Assembly: GCA_963823505.1 (NCBI GenBank)
Contig: CAWGLY010000005.1
Coordinates: 1,922,001-1,986,000, forward strand
DNA length: 64,000 nucleotides
Direction: 5' to 3'
Source of the DNA: DATHZQ01 sp963823505
Lineage (GTDB): Bacteria > Actinomycetota > Acidimicrobiia > Spongiisociales > UBA5794
Shown: piece by piece, positions 1 through 12,776 of the stretch
Layout: each line of letters opens with the position of its first letter
How positions within the stretch are numbered: the stretch's first letter is position 1
The notes under the pieces: model-generated
Told to the model about the DNA's origin: nothing
Databases searched by the model: none
The model's input: the letters and a program-made list of their open reading frames with translations, nothing else
Translations under genes and position numbers: made by a program

Positions 1-812
1 CCGCCTTGGGGGCGCACGAAGGTCAGGGCGACATTGGCGGCGAGTGCAAAGTCCCCGTCGGCTCGTCCCCCGTGCACCGCTACTGCGATTTGGCCATAGG
101 AGTCGACGTGCAGCAGGCCATCTCCCGCTGAGACGTCGCCGTAGGCGGTGACCCAGCGCAGCCGGTGCTCGGTGGCGCCGACACGGACGATGACGTCATC
201 GCCGGGGCCGAGCCCGAGCATCGTCAGATCCGCAGGCGACACGTTGGTTTGGGCGTTCCCGAAGTGGTCCACCCACAGCACCTCCCCTACCGCAGCGTCG
301 CCGCCGTGCTCGACCAGTGGCAGCATCAAAGGGGTGATCGTGTCGGCGTCGACCTCCGGTCCGAGGTCGTCGATGGTGGCCTGGCCAGAGGCGATCACCG
401 CAGCCGCGGGGGCGAAGAGGTCCCTGCCGTGGAACGTGGCGCCCTCGGCAGGAAGACGGAGCTCAGGGTTCTCGATGGCGACGATGCGGTCCGCGCCGCC
501 CACCATCGCAACGGCAGGAGCAAGGAGGCCGTTGTCCGGGCCGATGAAATGCCCCCAAGGCGTCCGGGCGCATATGGCCTTGCGTTCCGTCCCCACTCCA
601 GGGTCGACAACCGCAAGCGCCACCCCTTCGGGAAGGTATTGCACCGCCCGCAGCAGGGCGAGCGCCGACGCCCGGATGTCACCGCGAGGAAAATCGTGCC
701 CCACATCGATGACCCGTACCTCGGGAGCGATCCGGGCGATGACCCCGTGCACGACGCCGACGAACTCGTCGACACGGCCGAAGTCGGACAGGAAGGAGAT
801 GGGAAGCGACAT
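1..812 (-). CDS. SAM hydrolase / SAM hydroxide adenosyltransferase (DUF62), C-terminus beyond window
   Basis: Reading leftwards from an ATG at 812, the frame stays open to the window edge (about 270 codons), so the C-terminal end is missing. The N-terminus reads SLPISFLSDFGRVDEFVGVV, the family's opening DFG motif. It is followed by VDPGVGT, GPDNGLL, HGRDLFAP and, in the C-terminal domain, HFGNAQTN. These are hallmarks of the fluorinase/chlorinase-like DUF62 family, whose ordinary bacterial members hydrolyse S-adenosylmethionine to adenosine and methionine. No halogenase role is implied. A TAGGCT hexamer sits 8 nt before the ATG, which suggests leaderless transcription. It is divergent from otsA. 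Confidence 0.85.
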   Translation of the reverse strand, partial: MSLPISFLSDFGRVDEFVGVVHGVIARIAPEVRVIDVGHDFPRGDIRASALALLRAVQYLPEGVALAVVDPGVGTERKAICARTPWGHFIGPDNGLLAPAVAMVGGADRIVAIENPELRLPAEGATFHGRDLFAPAAAVIASGQATIDDLGPEVDADTITPLMLPLVEHGGDAAVGEVLWVDHFGNAQTNVSPADLTMLGLGPGDDVIVRVGATEHRLRWVTAYGDVSAGDGLLHVDSYGQIAVAVHGGRADGDFALAANVALTFVRPQG

Positions 813-946
813 GGCGGTTGAGCCTACTGGCGGTGAACCGGCGATCGATCCCCGGCTCGCTGCGAACGGCGCACCGGCCCGCCATGAAGCCGGGATACTG
901 GACAGAGTGAGGTGGGATGCTGGTCAGATCCGGTCGTGCCCGCAAC

Positions 947-962
947 CGGTAGGGTCCTACCG
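947..962. promoter_or_regulatory. Palindrome over the -10 and start of otsA
   Basis: CGGTAGG-GT-CCTACCG is a perfect 7-bp inverted repeat ending one base before the otsA ATG, and it contains the putative TAGGGT -10 hexamer. It could be an operator for a repressor or a chance palindrome. No regulator gene lies nearby. Confidence 0.35.
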
Positions 963-2333
963 ATGACGAGCAAACCCCGCGTTGTGGTGATCGCCAATCG
1001 CCTCCCGGTGCGCCGGCTTCCCGAAACCGGCGAGTGGTCGATGAGCCCAGGCGGCCTCGTCCGGGCGCTCGAACCGATCCTGCGCGAGCGTGATGGCGCC
1101 TGGGTCGGCTGGGCCGGGGCGCCCGACCTCACCATCGAGCCCTTCGTCCACGACGGCATCGAGCAGGTTCCGATCACTTTGACCGCCGCTCAGCTCGAGG
1201 GGTTCTATGAGGGGTTCTGCAACGGCTCGCTCTGGCCGCTCTATCACGACGCCCTCGTTGCGCCCGAGTTCCACCGCCATTGGTGGCGGCCGTACGTCGA
1301 GGTCAACGAGCTGTATGCCGATGCGGCGCTGTCCGTGCTCGGGCCAGGGGAGATCGCTTGGGTTCAGGACTATCAACTCCAGCTCGTCCCCGCGCTGCTG
1401 CGGGCACGCCATCCGGCCCTCTCGATCGGCTTCTACCTCCACATACCGTTCCCCCCGCTCGAGCTGTTCGCTCGATTGCCGTGGCGGCGCGAGATCCTGG
1501 AGGGGCTGCTGGGCTCGGACGTCGTCGCGTTCCAAACCCGGCAGAGTGCACTGGCATTTGCGCGGGCGGCCAGGCGATTCACCGACGCCACAGGCACGTC
1601 GAGTGAGCTGCACTTCAGAGGCAGGAGAATCCAAGTCCAGGTTGCGCCGATCGCCATCGACTCCCAGCAGTTCGCCGAGCTGGCCTCGTCCCCCGCCACC
1701 ATCGCCGGAGTGGCTGAGCTGCGACAGCAACTGGGCGACCCGACCCGCCTCGTCCTTGGTGTCGACCGCCTCGACTACACGAAGGGCATCGATCTTCGCA
1801 TCAAGTCGTTTGCCAGCCTCGTCGAGCGGTACCCGGAGCGCCGCTATCAGCTGGTGCAGGTAGCCGTGCCAAGCCGTGAGGGGGTACCCGCCTACCAGGA
1901 GATGCGCAGCCAGATCGAGGAGATCGTCGGCAACGTCAACGGAGAGCTCGGCCAGCTCGACTACACCCCGGTGCAGTACATGTACCGCAGCCTGCCGCTG
2001 GAGGAGCTGGTCCGGCTCTACGTCGCGGCAGACGTGATGCTCGTCACTCCGCTCCGGGACGGCATGAACCTCGTGGCCAAAGAGTACGTGGCCACGAGAG
2101 TCGACAACACCGGCGTATTGGTGCTGTCGGAGTTCGCCGGAGCCGCCGAACAGCTGCGGACGGCGCTCCTCGTCAACCCTCACGACGTCGACAGCATGGT
2201 CGAGACGCTGGAGCGGGCGGTCGAGATGGATCCGCGGGCGGCCCGCCGCAGGATGCGGTCCCTGCGCCGCACCGTGCAAAGCCACGACGTGTACCACTGG
2301 GCGGAACAGTGCCTCTCGGCCCTCCAGCAGTGA
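963..2333 (+). CDS. otsA: Trehalose-6-phosphate synthase
   Basis: This 456-aa GT20 enzyme joins UDP-glucose (or another NDP-glucose) and glucose-6-phosphate to trehalose-6-phosphate in the cytosol. Seen: the N-terminal VVIANRLPV and GGLVRAL phosphate-binding region, WVQDYQLQLVP, VDRLDYTKGI near residue 267 and RDGMNLVAKEY near 365, all GT20 signatures. The length is normal for OtsA. I prefer the ATG at 963 over an upstream in-frame start at 912 because the protein begins with the family's first beta strand there, and a TAGGGT hexamer lies 7 nt before it. The otsB start overlaps the stop codon, so the two genes form an operon. Confidence 0.95.
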   Translation: MTSKPRVVVIANRLPVRRLPETGEWSMSPGGLVRALEPILRERDGAWVGWAGAPDLTIEPFVHDGIEQVPITLTAAQLEGFYEGFCNGSLWPLYHDALVAPEFHRHWWRPYVEVNELYADAALSVLGPGEIAWVQDYQLQLVPALLRARHPALSIGFYLHIPFPPLELFARLPWRREILEGLLGSDVVAFQTRQSALAFARAARRFTDATGTSSELHFRGRRIQVQVAPIAIDSQQFAELASSPATIAGVAELRQQLGDPTRLVLGVDRLDYTKGIDLRIKSFASLVERYPERRYQLVQVAVPSREGVPAYQEMRSQIEEIVGNVNGELGQLDYTPVQYMYRSLPLEELVRLYVAADVMLVTPLRDGMNLVAKEYVATRVDNTGVLVLSEFAGAAEQLRTALLVNPHDVDSMVETLERAVEMDPRAARRRMRSLRRTVQSHDVYHWAEQCLSALQQ

Positions 2334-3097
2334 GCGACCTCGCAACCGCGCTGGCCCAGGTGGCGACGTATTCACCCCTGCTCGTGGCGTCCGACTACGA
2401 CGGCGTTCTGGCACCCATCGTCAACGACCCGGCAGCGGCGGCTCCGGACTCGTCGGCCATCGTGGCGCTCGCGGACCTCGCCGCCTCCGCGGGCGTGACC
2501 GTCGCCGTCATCTCCGGCCGCACGCTCACCGATCTGCGCCGCCTCACCGGCGAACCACCGGGTGTGTCGCTGATCGGGAGCCACGGCGCCGAGACCGACG
2601 TCCCGCTGGGGCAGAACTCCGCCGACACCGTGAGACTGGTTCGCATCGTCCGGGACATGCAGCTCATCGGATCCCGCTTCCCCGGCTCCTGGGTGGAGGA
2701 GAAGCCTGCGGGTGTTGCGTTCCACTACCGTAACGTCGCCCCACACGACCACGACGATGCAGCGAGGGCGGTGCTCCACAGCCTTGCCTCGGATCATTCC
2801 GACCTGCGGGTGATGGAGGGCAAAAAAATCGTCGAGGTGTCACTATCGGCGACCCACAAGGGCGACGCCTTGGCACGGCTCCGCACCGCTGTCGGCGCCG
2901 CCGCCGTGGTGTTTCTCGGCGACGACGTCACAGACGAGGATGCCTTTGCCACCCTCCGCCCCGTCGACGTGGGCGTGAAGGTCGGCCCTGAGCCCACGGC
3001 GGCGTCTCACCGCATCGCCGATCAAGCCGCGGTCGCGGGGGTACTGCAACGGCTCGCATCGGCTCGAGCAGCCAACTACGACCTGCAAAACGAATAG
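2330..3097 (+). CDS. otsB: Trehalose-6-phosphate phosphatase
   Basis: This 255-aa HAD-superfamily phosphatase removes phosphate from trehalose-6-phosphate, the second step of the OtsAB route. HAD motif I is SDYDGVLAP near residue 20 (nucleophile first Asp), motif II is VISGR, and the C-terminal Mg-binding motif is GDDVTDEDAF near 197. KGDAL before it is the usual lysine motif. The GTG at 2330 overlaps the otsA TGA, the typical translational-coupling arrangement. A second in-frame GTG at 2309 would add seven residues without family similarity. The gene converges with treS-mak, whose stop is 16 bp away. Confidence 0.93.
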   Translation: MSDLATALAQVATYSPLLVASDYDGVLAPIVNDPAAAAPDSSAIVALADLAASAGVTVAVISGRTLTDLRRLTGEPPGVSLIGSHGAETDVPLGQNSADTVRLVRIVRDMQLIGSRFPGSWVEEKPAGVAFHYRNVAPHDHDDAARAVLHSLASDHSDLRVMEGKKIVEVSLSATHKGDALARLRTAVGAAAVVFLGDDVTDEDAFATLRPVDVGVKVGPEPTAASHRIADQAAVAGVLQRLASARAANYDLQNE

Positions 3098-3113
3098 CGC
3101 TCGGCGGTCTCCG

Positions 3114-6428
<3,315 letters not shown>

Positions 6429-6502
6429 GCGGCCGGCCCGGGTCGGTGAGAGTCCGAGCTTAGGGCGCGCCGCTACCGGCCGGTCGGACCGAAGAAGCCG
6501 AG

Positions 6503-6594
<92 letters not shown>

Positions 6595-6596
6595 GG

Positions 6597-7211
6597 TCAG
6601 TGGGCGGGGATGCTGCGATCGTGGGCGTGGCGTGCGCGAATCTCGGGGAGATGGGTCACGTCGATCGGGACGACCACCTTGCCGAGGGCCTCGTTGATCA
6701 CCTCACCCATCGCCAGGTAGAAGGCGGTTGCTCCGCAGAGGATGCCTTCCCAGCCGGCAATCTTGGTGATCGTGGCGTTGCCGGTCCAGTCGCCGATGGC
6801 GAGCAGGAAGAACAGCACCGCAAGCGTTGCGAACACCACCTTGAGCATGGTGACGCCGCGCAGCGTGCCGAAGAACATGAACAGGGTGAACACGCCCCAC
6901 AGGAAGAGGTACCAGCCCATGAACGTGGCGGGCGTCGCCTCGGCCCAGCCGAACTCCGGCATCAACAGCAACGCAACGAGGGTCAGCCAGAACAGCCCGT
7001 ACGACGTGAACGCAGTGACACCAAACGTGTTGCCCTTGTGGAACTCCATCCGCCCGGCGATGATCTGGGCGACGCCGCCGTAGAAGATCCCCATGGCCAG
7101 GATCATTGCGCTGATCTCGAAGAACCCGGCGTTGTGGATGTTGAGCAGGATCGTCGTCATGCCGAACCCCATCAGCCCGAGAGGAGCAGGATTGGCAAGC
7201 TTGGTTTCCAC
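6597..7211 (-). CDS. Acetate/succinate transporter, GPR1/FUN34/SatP family
   Basis: This 204-aa inner-membrane protein has six predicted hydrophobic segments and the family signature NPAPLGLMGFGMTT near the N-terminus. Such proteins (SatP/YaaH, Ady2) take up acetate and similar small carboxylates. The start is the GTG at 7211 because AAGGAGG (7218-7224) sits 6 nt upstream. The frame is open further back to 7250, but that extension has no family match. The strong Shine-Dalgarno sequence contrasts with the leaderless look of many neighbours. The exact substrate cannot be read from sequence. Confidence 0.88.
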   Translation of the reverse strand: METKLANPAPLGLMGFGMTTILLNIHNAGFFEISAMILAMGIFYGGVAQIIAGRMEFHKGNTFGVTAFTSYGLFWLTLVALLLMPEFGWAEATPATFMGWYLFLWGVFTLFMFFGTLRGVTMLKVVFATLAVLFFLLAIGDWTGNATITKIAGWEGILCGATAFYLAMGEVINEALGKVVVPIDVTHLPEIRARHAHDRSIPAH

Positions 7212-7337
7212 GAATGGCCTCCTTGGTGCGGCACGTCGTTGATGCGCCACCAGCGTGAGGCTTCGGCGTTGCGCCCGCTAGGGCCGTGCGCTGCTTTTGA
7301 ACAGGGCCACGAAGGGACGAGTGGACCTCCAGCCGGA

Positions 7338-8258
7338 TCAGCCCTCGGCCGGTCGGCTGGGGAAGCCGCCGGCCCGACCGAGGGACGACGGCAGGTCCTT
7401 GCCGAGCCGATCTCCGAGCCACCGGCCGGTGGCGATCGTCTGGTCCAGGTCGACACCGGTCGACACACCCATCCGAGCGAGGGCGTACAGCACGTCCTCA
7501 GTGGGGACGTTTCCCGTGGCATTGGGGGCAAAGGGGCATCCCCCGGCTCCTCCGACGGAGGCGTCGATGACGGCGACACCGGCAGTCAGGGCGGCGTAGA
7601 CGTTGGCGACCCCGGTGTTGCGGGTGTCGTGGAAGTGCCCCCGCAGGTGAGCGTCGCCGGATACGGCAGCCACGGCGGCGAAGCGTTCGACCACATCGGT
7701 CGGGACGGCGACGCCGATCGTGTCCCCCAGGGCGATCTCGTCTGCGCCGGCGCCGGCAGCTCGGGCCGCAAGATCGATGACCGCACCGGCCGGCACTACG
7801 CCGTCGTACGGGCACCCAAACGCGACCGAGATGGTGACGGTGGTGGCCATCCCGGCGTTGCGGGCAACGGGCAACATCTCTTCGATCGAGGCCATCGTCT
7901 CGGCGACCGGGCCGCCTTGGTTCGCTCGGTTGAATCCCTCGCTGGCGGCAACGACGAAGTTGATCTCGTCCACAGGGGTGAGCAACGCACGATCGAGCCC
8001 GCGCCGGTTGAGCACGAGACCGATGTAGGCGACACCGTCGGGGCTGGGCCCGAGTGCTTCCATCACCGCTTCGGCGTCTGCCATTTGCGGGACCAGCTTG
8101 GGGTGGACGTACGAGGACGTTTCGATCCGCTGCGTGCCTGCAGCTACCAGCCGCTGGATCAGCTCGACCTTGGTTGTGGTGTCGAGCAGCGTCGCCTCGT
8201 TCTGGAGCCCGTCGCGGGCCCCCACTTCGACGATCGTCACAGCCGGCGGCAGATCCAT
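7338..8258 (-). CDS. Hydroxymethylglutaryl-CoA lyase
   Basis: This 306-aa DRE-TIM-family lyase cleaves HMG-CoA to acetyl-CoA and acetoacetate in leucine degradation. Seen: VGARDGLQNE (residues 12-21, catalytic Arg/Asp and metal site), FHDTRNTGVAN with the metal-binding His, and GGCPFAPNATGN with the conserved loop cysteine. The ATG at 8258 is chosen over an in-frame GTG at 8264 because a TAACGT hexamer precedes it by 7 nt, as expected for a leaderless start. No other leucine-pathway gene is adjacent. The more distant acyl-CoA synthetase at 30-31.9 kb could use acetoacetate, but that link is speculative. Confidence 0.9.
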   Translation of the reverse strand: MDLPPAVTIVEVGARDGLQNEATLLDTTTKVELIQRLVAAGTQRIETSSYVHPKLVPQMADAEAVMEALGPSPDGVAYIGLVLNRRGLDRALLTPVDEINFVVAASEGFNRANQGGPVAETMASIEEMLPVARNAGMATTVTISVAFGCPYDGVVPAGAVIDLAARAAGAGADEIALGDTIGVAVPTDVVERFAAVAAVSGDAHLRGHFHDTRNTGVANVYAALTAGVAVIDASVGGAGGCPFAPNATGNVPTEDVLYALARMGVSTGVDLDQTIATGRWLGDRLGKDLPSSLGRAGGFPSRPAEG

Positions 8259-8320
8259 GATCACGACGTTAGCCCTGCCGACCTATCCCCTCTTCGGCCG
8301 GGTAGCCGTATGGTCGATCC

Positions 8321-8779
8321 ATGGCCGACATGAACAAACGCGTGACCAAGAAGCTGAAGGACCGCCTGGGCGTTGGCGAAACCGTCGACGCAGCGATCCT
8401 CGTCGAGACCAAGGGCACCTACGGTCTGGGTGTGTTCGCACTGGCTGCCCTCCCCGGCACAACGCAGCGTCGCCTGGAGCGGCAGGCGCAAGAGTCGAGA
8501 GACCAGCAGCTCGGGTCAGCCAAGGACTTCCCGACCGGCTCCAGCGTCGTCGTCGTGACCGATCGCAGGGTGCTGGTCGTGCCATCGAATGGCCTCACGT
8601 TCAGGGACACGGCGCTCGAGGTCCCCCGCGGCGAGCTGTTCGTCGGCGAGGTGTCCGGCAAGGTGCTGGCGCGGCGCGTCCAACTGCTCTTCTGGGACGG
8701 CTCCGGCGTCGAGGTCGACGTCAACCGCGGCCAGAACCTGACTCTGTTCACCGAGGTTCTCGGCAGAGCGACGGTTTGA
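8321..8779 (+). CDS. Conserved hypothetical protein, 152 aa
   Basis: I do not recognise a named family. It begins with a basic, charged helix (KRVTKKLKDRLGVGE), then alternating hydrophobic strands around SSVVVVTDRRVLVVPS and VQLLFWDGSGVEVDV, a pattern like small bacterial PH-like or GRAM-like beta domains. There is no signal peptide or membrane segment, so it is probably cytosolic. TATGGT lies 6 nt before the ATG, consistent with leaderless transcription from the short divergent space shared with the HMG-CoA lyase gene. Confidence 0.6.
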   Translation: MADMNKRVTKKLKDRLGVGETVDAAILVETKGTYGLGVFALAALPGTTQRRLERQAQESRDQQLGSAKDFPTGSSVVVVTDRRVLVVPSNGLTFRDTALEVPRGELFVGEVSGKVLARRVQLLFWDGSGVEVDVNRGQNLTLFTEVLGRATV

Positions 8780-8940
8780 GGCACACAGCTCTCTCGAGGC
8801 CTTGCCGCTACTGAGTGCCATCACCGCCAAGGCTTCCGGCGCGGCCTTGCTTCCGAATCGCCGCGAGGATCAGGGACGATCTGGAGCCCAGCAAGCTCCG
8901 GCGGCCGGACCGAGGCAGATGGAGCGATCCCCTGGTTGAA

Positions 8941-8990
8941 GCCCCCTGGCCAATACTGACCCCCTCTTGGGGTGGCCGCGCACAGGGGGC
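8941..8990. other. Long imperfect stem-loop between convergent genes
   Basis: The 340-bp gap 8780-9118 has no recognisable gene. Inside it, GCCCCCTG (8941-8948) pairs with CAGGGGGC (8983-8990), followed inward by GCCA/TGGC and CCCC-TCTT-GGGG. The flanking genes converge on this gap, so it may be a bidirectional terminator or structured RNA. No U-run follows. Confidence 0.35.
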
Positions 8991-9118
8991 CAAGTACGGG
9001 GCGCACGGAGCCGCGGCGGCGTGCCTGGATCGGCGCGTACCCTTCCAACGTTTCTGAGCGCCATTGGCCCAAACCGGGATCCAGCTCGGCGCCTCAGATC
9101 GATGCCGTGACTGGCCCA

Positions 9119-10333
9119 TCACCCAAGGGGTTGCAGCAAGTCCATTGCGACCCAGCCCTCATAGGTCTGCCCACCCAAAGATGCTCGGACCTCGAGCCAT
9201 GGGTGGCCGTCGCTATGTCGGATCTCATCGGACAGGGCCGTGACCTGGGTGCCCTTGGGGAGTTCGACGATGATGTTGTCACCGGCGCTCGTCGTCGGTT
9301 GGCTGCGCATGCGGAGATCGTCACTCTTTGTCGCCACCCGGTGGGTGGTTCCCTGCACTGCGGCAGGCGCGGCCTCGTCGCGGGAGGGGATATCGGCGGT
9401 CGACGTCTGTGCTGCGCCTGCAACCGCCTCGAGCAAGTCCTCGGCAACCCAGCCCTCGATGATCTGGCCGCGATGACCCGCCTTGATCTTCACCCATGGG
9501 TGTCCATCAGCCTGCTCCCGCGGACCGGGCTGTGCAGCCACCGGCGTGCCCTTCGGCAAGTTTGCGACCACCGACGCATCCGTCGTCGGCCGGCTGCGGA
9601 CGTTGAGGCCGCTCGTCTGCGTTGCCACCCGATGGGTGACACCCTCCACCTCAGGGGTCACGACCGGTTCCGGCTTCGACTCCGGACCTGGAACCGAGCC
9701 GGCACCGGGGACGGTCGACCAGTCGACGGCTGCCGCATGGGGACCCTGCTTGATCTGGAAGTGCATGCGGTCGACTGGTGAGTCCCAGGCACCGCCCCAT
9801 TCCCACAGCGTCTGGCCGGCCGTGTTCTTGATGCGGAGCACGGAGTCGACGTGGTGCTTCTTGATCCGTCCGTCGTAGGGATCTCCACCCGTCGTCATCT
9901 TGTTGTAGTCCTCGTCGATGTCGATCGCCATGCCGTAGGCATGCAGCGACCACGACCTCGTCGAGCCGCAGTTGGCTCCAGTGGCGTCCTTTTGGCGTTG
10001 CTCCCACGAGTCGCCGATGTGGCGGCAGACGTACGTTCCTGCCTTCTGCGGAGTCGGGTAGCCCGCAGCCTTCAGGGCACGTTCAAGGGCTGTGTATGCG
10101 TCGTACGCAGGCGCCGGCACGGGGAGGCTCCTGCCGTAGAACCTCACTTCGACGTACTTCCCCGAGCCTCTCCTGCAGTGCCAGTCCTTCCACGCAGCCC
10201 GGACCTCGTCGTGTATGGCCTCGAGCCCACTGAGGGTCGGATCGCCGAGCTCACCGTCGCCCTCGTCGGCGGCGTAGTCCTCGTAGGTGTCCCAATCAAA
10301 GGGAGGCGGTGTGGTTTCCGTCGAATCCGTCAC
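9119..10333 (-). CDS. M15-type D-Ala-D-Ala carboxypeptidase-like protein with two SH3b domains
   Basis: This 404-aa protein carries an M15C-like peptidase core (about 60-200), with the zinc motif in SLHAYGMAIDIDED (HxxxGxAxD pattern) and the downstream DRMHFQI histidine. Two C-terminal bacterial SH3 repeats follow (about 240-310 and 330-404). Both start THRVAT and end GWVAEDLLE or GWVAMDLLQ. The family cuts peptidoglycan cross-links or stem peptides, and SH3b domains usually bind cell wall. No signal peptide or membrane segment is visible, which is odd for a wall enzyme, so export may be non-classical or it may be a lysin-like protein. GTG start at 10333 with GGAG 8 nt upstream. Confidence 0.75.
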   Translation of the reverse strand: MTDSTETTPPPFDWDTYEDYAADEGDGELGDPTLSGLEAIHDEVRAAWKDWHCRRGSGKYVEVRFYGRSLPVPAPAYDAYTALERALKAAGYPTPQKAGTYVCRHIGDSWEQRQKDATGANCGSTRSWSLHAYGMAIDIDEDYNKMTTGGDPYDGRIKKHHVDSVLRIKNTAGQTLWEWGGAWDSPVDRMHFQIKQGPHAAAVDWSTVPGAGSVPGPESKPEPVVTPEVEGVTHRVATQTSGLNVRSRPTTDASVVANLPKGTPVAAQPGPREQADGHPWVKIKAGHRGQIIEGWVAEDLLEAVAGAAQTSTADIPSRDEAAPAAVQGTTHRVATKSDDLRMRSQPTTSAGDNIIVELPKGTQVTALSDEIRHSDGHPWLEVRASLGGQTYEGWVAMDLLQPLG

Positions 10334-10485
10334 GATCTCTCTCCTGCGTTGACGTACGGCCGGGCCGGCACCCGATGCGTTGAAATGAGACTACAGATCG
10401 GGCGTCAGATGTGCGGCGGTGCGGGTCCTCCGACACGGCTCACGGGACGGGAACGAGCGATCTCCTCGTGACGGAGGGCTCAGGA

Positions 10486-10565
10486 CTGGATCAAGGCTGC
10501 GGCCCAATGGAAGCCAGCGCCGAGGCGGTGTCAGGCGGCGAGGACAACCAGGTCGACGGCAGCGA
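10486..10565 (-). pseudogene. Degenerate remnant of a fabH-like 3' end
   Basis: The 354-bp gap 10334-10687 has no intact gene. Read on the minus strand, about 10486-10565 encodes a run resembling the C-terminus of KAS III (GAGFHWAAAL, preceded after a disruption by DLVVLAA). It aligns at roughly three bases in four with the tail of the intact fabH at 13832-13900, in the same orientation. It may be the relic of a second fabH or of a duplication during insertion of the block between the two tails. Confidence 0.5.
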
Positions 10566-10687
10566 GCGGCACCCCTCCCACCCACCCCCAGCCACTCCTT
10601 CGACTGCTGCGTCGAACTCGAGCGGCCACGAGAGCTGAATGTCGCGGCATGCGTCGAAGTCAGCTCAGCGACGGAGCGGAGCGACCG

Positions 10688-12029
10688 ATGTCTGACGAGA
10701 GCGAGTTCCCGGCTTCCGCCCAGCCGAATCCCGACCGTGCCGAATCGGCGCGGGGCACCGAAATCGCCCGCAACAAAGCCGACAAGAAGGCCGACAAGAA
10801 GCGCAAGCAGCGGGTCGAACTGGCGGGCGCCATCATCATCGGCATAGCCGCCGTATTGACCGCCTGGGCCACCTATCAGGGAAGCCAAGTCGACGGTATC
10901 GCCCAGGAGAAGAGCGCCAGCGCCCTTGGCCTCACGCTCGACGCAAATGACTTGTACAACGACGCCAACTCCTTTCGGGCCGAAGAAAGGGATTGGTTCT
11001 TCGGGTACGTGACCGCCCTGGCGTCAGATGGCCAAGCATTCACGGCCGACCTTCTCCGCCGTGCGATGCCCGACGACGTGCAAGCGCTCACGGCCGAGTG
11101 GTTCGAACGCAACGCTGGGCGCCTCGACACCGAACAGCCGATCGACGATCCCTTTTCTGAAGGCGACTCCTACGAAACGTTCGAGCTACTTCCATCCGTG
11201 GTCTACCTCAACGTTGGAAACGCCTCCTACTTTGCGGCACAGTGTGCGCTGTTCGAGTCCCAGGTAGCGGGGGTGCAAGGCGACAACTACGGGCGGTCGA
11301 CCGTGTACCTCGCCATCGCCCTGGTCCTAGGGGGAATCGCCGCACTCCTGAGCGGCAAGGCGGCCCAGACGATCGTTCTCGTGACGGCCAGTGTCAGCCT
11401 CGTCCTGGGTGCAGGCCGCGCTTGCGTTCGCCAGCGACGAGGCGGAAGCCCGAGCGGACGCGGCGGAAGAGGTCTTTCGCTCCGACCCCTTCGACGAGGC
11501 GAGCGTTCCGCTGTCACGGGAGGCGTCTCTGAAGTTGGCAGATGACCTGTGCCCGCAGGCTCTAGAGACGGCTGAAGGCGCGGCCGGCGCCGCGGCTTCA
11601 GAGTCCGCAACAAACGCACCGGCGACCGCAGCCACCGCCGCCACGACATCGGTTCCCACCGCGACTACAACCGGGCCGGCCACCACTTCACGGGCGCTAC
11701 CGCCCAACGATTTTGTGCCCACGGAGGGCGGCGACGCCGTCGCCGTGTACCTCGACGTCATCGAGGTGTCGGACAGCTCAGGCAGTCTCGAGGACGACTT
11801 TGCCGACGCCATCGCCGCCGGTGACAGCCTGGGGTACGCCGTTGTGCCTGGGCCGATCGAATGCGACGAGGGAGCGGCCGAAGCGCTGGGGCTTGGTGAC
11901 AGCTACCTCGTGGCTGCCGTCTACTTTGCGACGGTCGAGGACGCCACGGTGTTCGCCGATACGTGGGTAGCGACGTACCCGGACTTGAGCGTCTTCATCG
12001 CTGAAGTCCGGACGTTCTGTGTGACCTAG
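10688..12029 (+). pseudogene. Membrane protein of unknown function, split by a +1 frameshift near 11405
   Basis: One coherent protein is spread over two frames. From the ATG at 10688 (GGAGCGGAG upstream) the first frame gives a basic N-terminus rich in DKK, a membrane segment (AGAIIIGIAAVLTAWAT), a soluble stretch, then STVYLAIALVLGGIAALL and IVLVTASVSLVLG. At CTGGGTGCAG (about 11405) it stops making sense, while the next frame continues with AALAFASDEAEARADAAEE, an Ala/Thr/Pro-rich linker and a C-terminal domain ending at 12029. One extra base would explain this, so it is either a pseudogene or a sequencing error. No family is recognised. It ends 18 bp before the IS left end. Confidence 0.6.
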
Positions 12030-12046
12030 GTGTACCCGGCCGGGAC

Positions 12047-12776
12047 GTTGGTGACGGTTCTTGGATAGGTGAAGACCTCCGAGTGGAGTGGTGATTGCAG
12101 TCACACCCACTGGGAGGTCTTCATGGCTCACCGTAATGCCCGTCTCACGGTTCATGGGCGTCGTCTGATTGTCCAGCGAGTCAGGAAACAGGGATGGCCC
12201 GTTGCTCACGTAGCGAAGGCAATGGGGATCTCACGTCAGTGTGCGCATCGGTGGCTGGCGCGGTTCGATGCTGAGGGTGAGGCGGGTTTGGAGGACCGGT
12301 CGTCGCGGCCCACGGAACCGCGTCACACCCAAAGCCCGGGTCGGCTACGACTATGTGCATGCTGCGGTCGATGACCATACCCGGCTCGCCTACTCAGAGA
12401 TCCACCCCGACGAGCAAGGCGACACCGCGGCGGGATTCCTCCTCCGAGCCGCCGAGTTCTTCGCCTCATGCGGTATCGACCTGATCGAGGAGGTCATGAC
12501 CGACAACCACTGGTCCTACACCAAGAGCCACGCATTCACCGACGCCCTCACCGTGGTCGGGGCCCGTCACATCACCATCCGGCCGCACTGCCCATGGCAG
12601 AACGGGAAGGTGGAGCGATTCAACCGGACCCTCCAGACCGAATGGGCCTACAAGCAGGTCTTCACCACCAACGACGAACGCTCCAACGCCCTGCCATCAT
12701 GGCTCGACTACTACAACCACCATCGCAAACACAGCTCACTCGGACGACGCCCACCAATCACCCGAGTGTCACCAAC
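12047..12776 (+). mobile_element. Internally deleted IS481-type insertion sequence
   Basis: The element is bounded by a 9-bp inverted repeat, GTTGGTGAC (12047-12055) and GTCACCAAC (12768-12776). At about 730 bp it is shorter than intact IS481 elements (about 1.1 kb), in keeping with the internal transposase deletion. Its right end abuts the first ATG (12780) of a broken hydrolase gene, so it probably inserted into or just upstream of that gene. Confidence 0.7.

Noticed and set aside
1..812. Fluorinase or chlorinase instead of SAM hydrolase
   Set aside because: The family motifs are shared, but nothing in the context points to halogen metabolism, and hydrolases are the common members.
8972..9781. 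269-residue plus-strand frame opposite the M15 peptidase
   Set aside because: It overlaps the SH3 repeats coded on the other strand and shows no family similarity.
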